NCBI GenBank assembly: GCA_020746995.1
Contig: JAGPXD010000006.1
Location: forward strand, 868,001-932,000
Length of the DNA stretch: 64,000 nucleotides
Source: Plectosphaerella cucumerina
Lineage: Eukaryota; Ascomycota; Sordariomycetes; Glomerellales; Plectosphaerellaceae
Direction of reading: 5' to 3'
The notes under the pieces were generated by a model. The model was not told the origin of the DNA. It saw only the letters and a list, made by a program, of their open reading frames with translations, and searched no databases. The translations under genes were made by a program, and so were the position numbers. Of this stretch, positions 54,601 through 64,000 are shown in pieces. How positions within the stretch are numbered: position 1 is the first letter of the stretch; each line of letters opens with the position of its first letter.

Positions 54601-57600
54601 GGGCCTTATTAGAAGGGTACTACGATATATTAGAAGGGTACTAAAAAGTAGGTAGTAGACTAAACTAACCCGATTAACCTATCGTTATATATAAACCTAT
54701 CGCGAGCCTGTATAAAGCCCTAGCTAAAAACAGGGCTTTTTATATACCCTAAAGACTTCCTGTATATAGGGTTATTAGCCCGCTAGGTATACCAGTCGCA
54801 CAGGGCCTACAGGTCAGGTTAAAGCTATCGCGAGGTCGCCGATCGGCACGCCCGGGCGTAGGTTTAATTAAATCGCCGGTCGTAAGGGCTTAAAACTACC
54901 GGTTATAACGGCGTTAATTAAAGCTATATAGCGGCGCCGATACCTACGCCGACTAGTAACCTAGCGATCGGGCTGTTAACTACGGAAATAGAGTATTAGC
55001 TCGGGAAAGTAGCCTGTTACGAGGTGCCTAGCGTGGCCGGTAGGGCCGTCTCCGGTAAGGCTGTTAGTACCGTTATTCTCGTAATAGTTTCCTTAGTATT
55101 AAAGTATAATCCTACACGCGTTAAGTAAGGCTATCTATAGATTACCTCTAACTACGATATAGCTGTAGATCTACGAGTCGTCTACCGTAGTAAGCTTATC
55201 CTCCTTATCCTACCTAATCTACGCGTCTATAAGTCCTTCGTACCGCGCCGAAATAAGGCTATCGCTAGCCTTACTACTATTAGCCTTACTACCGGTTAGA
55301 TTACTATCTTCGTTATCTTCTAGAGCCGCTATAAACCGCGCCGACTAGCATAGCGTAGCGGTTCCTACCTTATAGGGATTATCGCTATCTAGGCTAGGGC
55401 TCGGGCTAGGGGTAGGGCTCGGGGTAGGTATAGGCGTACGGTAAAGCTGTCGCCGCCCGCCCCTACCCCTAGTACTAGATATTAGCTAACCTGGGATAGA
55501 CACTAGCCTAGCGGGCGCGGTTAAAAGCGGTACTACCGCCGCCTTAGCGATCTTATCGTTTTCTACGATTTCGAAGGCTAAGGGTATACAGCGGGTACCG
55601 CGGGGTCCCTAGTTCTTCCCCTTACTTAGCTTCTAAGTCGTAATAAAGCCTCTAGGGCGGCCTTTACCGCGTATAACGGCTAGTTCTCGAGTTATAAGTA
55701 AAGCTAGAGGAGGTAGTAGGGATAGCGAGTTATTACTACTAGGGCTGTAATCTCCGGCGCTAGCGTTAGCGTTAAGATCTACTAGGCGATACTACCACTA
55801 GTAGACGTTAATTTCCGCTAGTTCTAGTAGCCGGTTATCACGTAGGTAAGGATATAAGCGGTAGCGGTAGGGAAGACCCAGCCCGATATTCATCCGGTTA
55901 TAAGCGTCTCCGTAGACCTACTATACTACGGTTAACAGCGGTAGTAGTACTCCTGGGGATACCCTCTTAGGTAGGGCTCGTAACTCCCCCTTAATTAGTT
56001 TTATAGCCTCTATTACTACCTTACTCTTAATATCCTTAAAGAGAATCGTTTAAAGCCGAAACGCTACCTTATTTAGCCTCTATTAACACTCTATCGTAAG
56101 GGCGTAAACCTAGGCTAACTAGTATAGCTAAAGCTTCCGGAATATTATTACTAGGTTACCTATACTAAATACTAGATATCCCTTAAGACCGGCGTACGAC
56201 GACTCCGCTATAGATATAGTTAACTAGTTAAAGTAAGGTACCCGGTTAACCTAGTAGGCGATAATCTTTTCCTTCTAGGGGTTAAGCTACGTTCTGGTAG
56301 TATAGTTAACGGCCTCGGGATAACTACGGCTAAACCTACGGAACGCTATAAGCCGTGTGTTATACTCCTAGGCTGTTAACGATTAGATTAAGGCGTTCTA
56401 GGCCTTAAGGAAATTATAGAAATCCTAGTAACGTAATATCTAGCTATCTGGCTGACGCGTGGCCTTCGGGAAGTAGTGTTTTATCTTCGCGAGGATATTT
56501 ATATTAATATACTATCCGTAGAGTAGGTAAGGTATATCGCGAGATATCTAGTAGGCGGTAAGGGCGTTTATAAGGCCTAGATCGCGGTCGGTAAGGATAA
56601 CCTTAGGTAAGGGGACTCCGGCTTCGCGATAGTACTAGGTAAGGGCCTTAAGTACCTAGGTAAACTACTCTTCCTTTTCGCCCTCGAGGAATATAGCGGT
56701 AACTTAGAAGCTCTTAGTAAGGGGGGAGATCCCGTAAATAGATAGTAGCGGTATATTAAAGCGGTTTGTCTTATAGGTATAGTCTATCTGTAGGACGTTA
56801 GGTAACTTGCGGATATACTGGGTGGTCTCGAGGGGCGCGATAAATAGCTGTTAGAGCCGATATTCGCCGTCCCGGAAAATACGGAAAAACCACTTTTCCG
56901 TGTCTTGTAATTACTATTAAAAACGCGGTTAGTAGGTAAATATACGGAGGGTAGGGTGCCTACGTTAAGGAGCTACTAAAGGGGGGTCCTGCCGTTTAGC
57001 TCCTGGAGGTAATATCTAGCGAGTAGGTTTATAACGTCCTGACGCGTGATATCCGTGATAGCCTTAGCCTTACCTACCTGGGGGTTAGCGAGGCTGTTAA
57101 TAATCTCCCGAGGCCGGATTCTACTATTCTATATAGTAACGATAGCCTTACGATAGGCGGCGATTTTAGTAGTGTGTATGTAGCCGAAGGATACCGTAGA
57201 TACTACGTTATAGTTATACTATTAGTTCTTAACGCCCGCGGGTAGTAGAATAGCCTACTACTAGTCGTCCTGCCGCTTAATATTTATCGAGAAGGAGTAT
57301 CCCGTTATCTAAGAGCTGGTTTTTCGGCGCTTTGATTTATATACGTTATCTAAGGCTTACGATATTAGGGCCTTACCCTTACCGTACCTATAGGTATATC
57401 GCGCGGTAAGATCGGTGACGTAGTGCTTCTTGATGACTAGGCTATAACCGTTAGTAAGGGTGTAATCTTTTACAGCTTTGTCGGCCTCTTCGAATATAGT
57501 ATAGGTAGCGGGCGGTAGCGGTAGCCCGTAGGGGTCGCCGCTACTAGCGGCGATAGCGGCTTCTATCGTAAGGGGCGAAGATAGGCGTAAGGTACGTGAT

Positions 57601-57833
57601 CGCGAGGGTAGGTAGGTTAGTAGTAAGGTTGAGGTTGGGTTAAAGTACTGGATTAAAGTTAGTGATTGTAGGCGGCGAGCTAAAAATTAGCGGGTGGGCT
57701 AGGGCGGCAGAATCCCAATTAGGCTTAGGGCCTGTACTCCCGTACTTAGCGCGGAAATCGGAGCTTAGACCACCTGACACCCCCGCTTTTTAGTACCCTA
57801 CTAATAAAACGTAGTACCCTTCTAACGAGGCCC
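54601..57833 (-). mobile_element. Mutator-like element copy 2, diverged and shorter
   Basis: The element is 3,233 bp and is homologous to copy 1 through most of the transposase (for example the blocks at 56,480-56,900 match 51,390-51,800). Its inverted ends differ (GGGCCTYRTTAGAAGGGTACTACG, with an internal doubled AGAAGGGTACTA at the left). No clean target duplication is visible. It is less AT-rich than copy 1 and keeps more CpG and CpA. So it is probably a related family member rather than a duplicate of copy 1. Confidence 0.8.
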
Positions 57834-58740
57834 TTAATAATAATTAGGAAATTAGCCTTAAATATAGCCTTATTAGTATACTAGCCGGGTAGATAGGAGT
57901 TAGGAATAGACCGGCGGGTTTATACAGTTAGTAGTATAGGCGGTAAACGTATAGCCGCTACTAGTACCGCTTTACATACTTCGGCGGAAAAAAAGTTCAC
58001 ATCGATATTAACAGGATTCGATATAATTAACATAGTAACGTCAGCAAGTTCCCTATCAGCCGTCGATCTAGATCGTACTATAGATTAAAACTACTATATA
58101 ATAGTAGGGTAGTTACCAGGGATAATAATCTACGGGGTAGAATATATATATATACTAGGTTACGTAGTAGGGTTTTATACGGACTAATAAAAGTAGTAGG
58201 TACTACAGGCTAATAAGAGTATAGGAATAAAGGGTAAGTAGGTCGGAACCAGATTTACCGTAGGTACTAAAGGTAGGAGATATACGGGGTAGTAATATAA
58301 CAGCCGATTACCGAGATAAAGAGGTCCGATTACTATATCCCGCGATAGGCTAGCTATATTCCGCGATAAGGGATAGGGAATAGAGGGTTACTAGAGGTAC
58401 TAAATAGTAGTAGTTAATACCAGATAGCAGGAGGGTTACTCAACGGATAATAATATCCGGTAGCGTCTAATACTTAGTAACAATAACGTCGCTAGTAGCG
58501 GAAGAAACCCGATAAAGAGAACGATAAGGGAATACCAAAGGGATTTAGTAAATAATTAATAGTATAGTATAGTAAGGATTAAGGATCTTAGCCTCTTACT
58601 ACTATTATTAATAATAGCTACTAGTTATAGTAAACAGAGATATAAAGGAAGCTAAGTATTCCCACTAAGAGTAGCTAGCTAGGATCTAGTAATATATCAC
58701 TAAGTCATACCGTACCCCACTAGTAGTAGAACTAACTAGT
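57834..58740. mobile_element. Unassigned RIP-degraded repeat DNA (possible copia 5' part)
   Basis: About 900 bp of moderately AT-rich sequence continues from the second MULE. It may include the start of the minus-strand copia element (about 57,960-58,040), but no motif is firm. It has fewer stop-dense stretches than its surroundings and no second copy in the window. Confidence 0.35.
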
Positions 58741-59960
58741 AACAACTTTCGATTCTTCCGCGAGTATTACTATATTTCTATTATATAATAGTACTATTCA
58801 TTTAATAAATACCCTATAATACTAGAACCTATTCCCGATAACCTAGCTACTTTATCTTTACGTTAGGATATCTTTCCGTATTTATAATAATTTTCCTATT
58901 AGTAATTATACTTATTTAGAAACTAGTTTTATTAAAGTTATAAATATTAGAGTCTACTATACTATATTTAGTAATTATATTCCGTACAAAGTAAAACTAT
59001 ATATTTATTATATCGGGATTTTTGTATTAAGCCTTTTTATAGTTATACTTATAAAAGAAATTTATTCGGAGTTCTAGTTATCGATTAATAAACCTTAAGG
59101 GCTAGTTAGTCCCGATATATAGTATATAGTACTCCGTAAGTAGTTTATAAGCTATATCTCTAACCTTACTTAACCGAGGAGGGTAAGATTATAAATATAG
59201 GTCGAGAATATATTTAATAATTATCTTCTCTTTAATTTCGGATAATTTTATAATATTTAGATAGTTTTTATATCGGGTAAGAACTCTATATTATTGGGTA
59301 TAGAGAGTTATTTAAGGGATATCGTAGATTATTATAGTATATCGTACGTTTAGTTTCGGGTCTTTCTATATAACTTCGAGGGCTAAGATAATCTAACTTT
59401 CTTTTAAGGGTAATTATATTATATTATATTAAGATATTACGTGAGGAGAGTTTAATTCTACAGAATCTAGGTTAGGTAGCTAGCTAGGTAGTATAGCTAG
59501 CTAGGTAGTAGATAACGTTTACTATTATAAAAATAACTTATCGATATTAATTCTTAAAGTTATTAATTAGTTTATAAAAGGTATATATAATAAAACATAC
59601 TAGATTACCTTTTTGAAGTCCGAGAAATATAATCGTATAAGAGGAGAATATAACCCTTAGTCAGTATTACCGGGCTAAAAAAGTCTAACTACGGAAAGGA
59701 GGGAGTTTTACTCTAGGTAAGAGACGGGACTAAATTACCTCGAGGGAGGTAGATTCTTAAGTAAAGGAGGAAATATAATAAAATCTAACTCTATTAATAT
59801 ATATCGGGCTAAAAAAATAAAGTTATACTATTTATAGAAAGACTAGTTATAATATAAAAACTTATTAGCAGGTTACTTTATTATTATCGGATAATAATAA
59901 CTAGTTTATAGATTAATTTAATTCGATTTATTATTATAATAAGAGTAAATTAAGGTAAGA
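58741..59960. mobile_element. Second pogo/Fot1-like element, rearranged
   Basis: From about 58,805 to 59,480 the sequence matches 44,270-44,930 of the first pogo-like element in the same orientation. From about 59,540 to 59,900 it matches 43,550-43,240 in the opposite orientation. The copy is more decayed than the first. The junction lies near 59,470-59,540, next to a GCTAGCTAGGTAG run. Either an internal inversion or two truncated copies back to back would give this. Confidence 0.7.
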
Positions 59961-60036
59961 GTTAGGTAATATAACTGACTTACTATACTAACTAACTTAC
60001 TATATATTTATATTATACCTATTTAGGCTTAATAGT
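59961..60036. other. Short AT-rich spacer before gypsy copy 2
   Basis: This small stretch shows no feature beyond RIP-like composition. Confidence 0.3.
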
Positions 60037-60535
60037 TATAACGCCTAGCTAGTTACCTGTAGGGGAGAAGGCCTAACGCGGTATAGCCCGGCTAGAAGGG
60101 TGACCCGCGGATAGGCCCCGGCTAGTAGGTATTACGTTAGATAGGTAGGTCACGTGATATAGATTATAGTCGCTAGTAATCTATAGATTACACTAAGACG
60201 TACTCTATCGTTAGATTACTATAATAAGTAATCCTAGGGAAGAATTACGACTATTTATAATTCAGGGAATTAGGCAAGGTATACTTACTTAAATAAAGTA
60301 AGACTTTATCGGTATATAACTATAGTTAGATTTATAATAGTAATTAACTTAAGTCTTTACTAGAAACCTCCTTAGCCTATTATAAAGAAGTATAATATTT
60401 TATAATAATATAATAAATATAATGATAATAACTACTACGATATATTACTCTTTAGTTACCTAGTTTATACTACTAGTATATACTACCTCGGTTCTAGGCT
60501 ATATATCTTCCGAGGATTATACCTAGGTTATAATA
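60037..60535 (+). repeat. LTR of Ty3/gypsy copy 2
   Basis: Starts TATAACGCCTAGC and ends CCTAGGTTATAATA. It is followed by CTTTAACTAC, the same internal start seen after the LTR at 63,257. It is homologous, in reverse, to the solo LTR at 49,459. End bases fit a RIP-altered TG...CA LTR. Confidence 0.75.
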
Positions 60536-63256
60536 CTTTAACTACTTTATTTAGTATATTCTCTATAACTACTAAGTAATACTTATATAACTATAATAGC
60601 CTTTTATTCTTCTACTAGCTAGGATAATAACTCTACTAACTAGTAAGTTATATTTATAAAACTTAAAGAGAAAAATAAGTAACTCTAAACTACTATCTTT
60701 TAACTCTAAGGCGGGGGGGGGAGGCTTAATTAAAGCCTTCCTACCTTAAGCCTTCGATAGGAAGCCTAGTACTCTATAGCCTTTCCTTACCTAACTCTAT
60801 ATATACTAGAAAGCTAATAATAACTAGTTTAAATACTAGGGGGAGTATATTACTAATAGTATATCCTACTTAAGGGTAATATCCATATCTAGTTTAAACC
60901 TTATATATATAAGTATACTAGTAAGGATAAAGACGATATCTTAGATAAAGTCTAGAATACCCTTAGTAGTATTAATAAAATTAAGAAAACTCTCCGAGTA
61001 ACTTTCGGTAATATTAATAAATAATATAATACTAAATATAAAATCCTCTACCTTAAGTAAATAGGATCCGTTAGTAAGTATACTACTAAATTCCGATAAC
61101 TTACTTTTTACCTCCCGGACTAAGGTAAAACTACTTTTATAGCCCGATTTTATAAAAACCTAAAAGATTTTATTAAAGATAATTTTATCTATAAAAAATA
61201 ACCTAATAGGCTAGTTAACTATACTACCCTAGTTATTAAGATTAATAACTATTAGTATAAGAGATATACGGAAAATAGGAATTATAGCTAGATAGAAAGG
61301 GGATAGGGAGTTTACCCTACTTTCTAGCTTAATACCGGCTATTATTACTAATATTAACCCTATTAACGTAATAAATATTATATAATAACCGTTTATAGAG
61401 GGACTATATATATAGGCCTTATAGAATTTAATATATTATAGAAGGGAAGGAAAGATAAGAAGGATATTAAATACTTTAACTACTATAAGATAGGCTACTT
61501 TATATATAGTTACTATTAACCTAAGTATATCGAAAGCCCTTAATAACTTAATATTATTTAGTATAATAAAAAGGCCTAAACTATGATCCGGATTTTTATA
61601 ATCCTAGAGTAGAGCCTGATATTTACTTAAGGTAAGGTAGTCTAATAGAACTACTAGGTCGAGACTATTAACCTTAGTAAAGAAAAAGAAAGTAAGATAA
61701 TATAGGAGCCTAAGAAATCTAAAGATAAAGAGTTAATCCCCGACGTTTAGCTATAAGACTAATAACTTACTATCCGGCTAGAGTAATATAGAGACCTTAA
61801 GGAAAATAAAACTATCGACTTCTTCGGGTATACTACTTAAGATACTAGTAAAGTACCCTATATAACTTATAATTTCGGTCCTAGGGAAGATAATAATAAT
61901 TCCCTACCCCCTAGTAACCCTAACTATAATACTATATTTTAAGCCTATTATATCTATAATAATTACCCTATATACTATATATAGAAGTTTAGTTATGACT
62001 TCTACCCTAGGTAACTTAACAATAATATAATTAAGTAGATCTATACTAATATAGAAATTACCCTATTAGGTACCCGCTACCTACCTACCTAGGAAGAGAA
62101 TTATTATCTTTATACCCTTACCTAAATACCCTATACTATATATTAGTTATAAAACCCTCTAGTTTAACTACCTTATCGATATATATAGGGTATATACTTT
62201 ACGAATAAACCGCGAATAAAGGATCCTTTAGTCCTAACTAGGTACCGCTAAGAACCTAGGATAGACCCTTACTAGGATTAACCTAAACTACTAGGGCGAC
62301 TATAAACTCCGTTATTAATAGGCTAAAAAAACCCTTTAGAAGAATAAAGAATAATAATACCTTAACTTACTAGTAACCCTAGAACTACCTATTATCTATT
62401 ACAACTTAATTACTAATTTACCTACTTTAGGCTATTAAGCCTAAGGTACTAGTATAGTTACGTCGGATAAAGTTAGAAAAAGGAAATCTAGATTATTAAG
62501 TTCTTCCTCCTAATAACCTAAGATAAAGTATAAATACTATAATAACTCGGGAAAAGAGTTATACTACTCTTATAAGGGTAAAAGTAAGTATAAGTAAAAT
62601 CCGTTAAAACCCTATATAATATAGTATATAATAAAAGTAACTCCGACTATCTTATACTAAAAGCTACCTTATAAGGGTATAAGTATATAGTACTCCTGGA
62701 TAGTAGAGAATAGGGGAATTATATATTTCTATAACTTTAATAATAACTTAGACTTATAATAAACTATAAGAGATACCCTTACTAGCTAAAATCCGTCGAA
62801 AGTAGGCTTATATAGTATGACTAAGGGAGTATCGATTAAGACTATATACCTTAGGATCCGTATCTAAGGATATATAATACTAACTATATTTAATATTACG
62901 GAAATCGGAGATTAGGATATTATCCTAGGTATCCTATAACTAAGAAAGTAAAATCCCTAAGTAAATTAAAATCCTAGCTAAATTAAATAGAGAGATATAA
63001 CTCCGGTATAGTTTAATATAAAAACTATAAGATATCTTATATAACTCTAGAAAGAGCTCGATAAATATAATAGCTAAGACTTTAGTTACGATAAATAATC
63101 TAAAGCTCTTAAGGTATAAATTAAATATATTCCGATTAAATACCGGAAGTATTTAACCCTATTTAAAGAGGAACTTAAGATAAGCCTCCCTTTATATAGT
63201 TATTATAACTATATAATTATACTTAAGGAAGGGATATAACTAAGATTCTATAAAAT
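60536..63256 (+). mobile_element. Ty3/gypsy copy 2, gag to early pol
   Basis: Gag-like sequence runs to about 61,560 with a decayed zinc knuckle near 61,470-61,510 (Cys codons changed to Tyr). From about 61,564 to 63,250 it repeats 39,964-41,650 of copy 1 in the same orientation and with high identity. It stops abruptly at 63,256, before reverse transcriptase, where another LTR begins. Confidence 0.75.
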
Positions 63257-63748
63257 TATAACGCCTAGACGACGTACCCTGGAAATAAGGCTATCTACGC
63301 GGCTATCAGGCGACTAGTCAGGGAGGATTATATAAGGCTAGAACTTATCGTAGGAACGATAAGGACGTACGGACTAGCTTGGGTTGTGATTACTGTGATT
63401 ACTCCGCTAAGGCTGGTAATTACGGTAAGTAGGACGTAGTGATTACTACGATTACTACGGGACTAGGAATAATCGGGGTGATTAGACAGGTCGGACTATA
63501 AGTATATAGCGAGGTACTAGCCAGGTTTGTACCTCCATATAAGCTTACGATAGTAATTAATTTAAGTCTTTATTAGAAACCTCCTTAGCCTATAGTGAAG
63601 AAGTGTAACGCTTTACGATAATACGATAAGTACGACGACGATAACTACTGCGATATATTGCTCTTTAGTTACCTAGTACGTACTGCTAGTATATACCACC
63701 TTGGTTCCAGATTATATATCTTCGGAAGATTGTACCTGGGTCGTAATA
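63257..63748 (+). repeat. LTR starting a further gypsy copy
   Basis: Starts TATAACGCCTAGACGACG and ends CCTGGGTCGTAATA; it retains more CpG and TpG than the LTR at 60,037. It interrupts the pol sequence of copy 2. Confidence 0.75.
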
Positions 63749-64000
63749 CTTTGATTACTCTTGTTTAGTATGTTCTTTACGACTACCGAGTAATACTTAC
63801 GTAGCTACGATAGCCCCCTATTCTTCTACCAGCTAGGGTAATAGCTCCGCTAACTACTAAGCTATGTTTATAGAACTTAAGGAGAAGAATAAGTAACTCT
63901 AAGCTGCTATCCTTTAACTCTAAGGCGGAGGAGGAGGTTCGATTAAGGCCCTCCCGCCCTAAGCCTTCGACGGGAAGCCTGGTACCCTATAGGCCTTCCT
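63749..64000 (+). mobile_element. Ty3/gypsy copy 3, start of gag (cut by window end)
   Basis: Begins CTTTGATTACTC and repeats 60,536-60,790 with fewer C-to-T changes (for example GGCGGAGGAGGAGG here against a G run at 60,713). The element continues beyond the window. Confidence 0.75.

Noticed and set aside
60713..60721. G homopolymer in gypsy copy 2
   Set aside because: The homologous position at about 63,925 reads GGAGGAGGAGG, so this is likely drift or a sequencing artefact rather than a structure such as a G-quadruplex.
39604..64000. CRISPR-like or satellite centromere array
   Set aside because: Repeats are transposons and short tandem arrays without regular spacers; nothing specific marks a centromere, and composition alone is not enough.

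Overview
The window is nuclear DNA of a filamentous ascomycete, most likely a Sordariomycete and plausibly of the order Hypocreales. The evidence is short (about 40-120 bp) spliceosomal introns with GTRNGT-type donors, CTAAC/CTGAC-like branch points and pyrimidine-rich leaders, fungus-specific proteins (Hap5, Vrg4, Slp1, Rsm10, Fcf2, Ale1), and a right-hand block mutated in the manner of repeat-induced point mutation (RIP). Order level is inference; species cannot be told from the sequence alone.

Positions 1-39,578 are a GC-rich, gene-dense euchromatic block with 18 protein genes, all conserved housekeeping or regulatory loci. In order they are: a serine-rich membrane protein (+), the MBOAT lysophospholipid acyltransferase ale1 (-), exocyst sec15 (+), CCAAT-binding hap5 (-), rRNA-processing fcf2 (+), mitochondrial ribosomal rsm10 (+), mitochondrial tryptophanyl-tRNA synthetase msw1 (+), an importin-13/Kap122-type karyopherin (-), aminopeptidase P (+), a FUN14-domain protein (-), centromeric histone cenH3 (-), a derlin (+), acireductone dioxygenase adi1 (+), a short-chain dehydrogenase (+), GDP-mannose transporter vrg4 (+), a Mei2-type RNA-binding protein (+), a Slp1/SUN-like ER protein (-) and 3-isopropylmalate dehydrogenase leu2 (-). 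Exon structures were built by hand from splice signals plus reading-frame and family continuity; every model keeps frame. Three introns appear to use GC-AG boundaries (adi1, mei2, leu2). Two candidate regulatory sites fit their genes' pathways: a CYS3/MetR-type site before adi1 and a Leu3-type CCG-N4-CGG site before leu2.

At 39,579-39,603 a run of 25 C marks an abrupt change. From there to the end (about 24.4 kb) the DNA is AT-rich, has almost no CpA or TpG, is full of TpA and stop codons, and holds no intact gene. It is a nest of RIP-degraded transposable elements. They are a Ty3/gypsy pol (39.96-45.66 kb) with a pogo/Fot1-like DNA transposon inserted in its integrase (43,125-44,984, TA target duplication); satellite-like and inverted repeats (45.7-48.0 kb); a Ty1/copia element on the minus strand carrying a Mutator-like element (48,852-52,812, perfect 8-bp target duplication), itself hit by a solo LTR (49,459-49,945, 5-bp duplication); a second, diverged Mutator-like element (54,601-57,833); a rearranged second pogo copy (about 58.8-59.96 kb); and two directly repeated LTR-plus-gag units of another Ty3/gypsy copy (60,037 to the window end).

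I found no convincing new multi-gene system. The most notable items are the isochore boundary set only about 215 bp upstream of the leu2 start codon, the resolvable insertion order of the nested elements, and the GC-AG introns.
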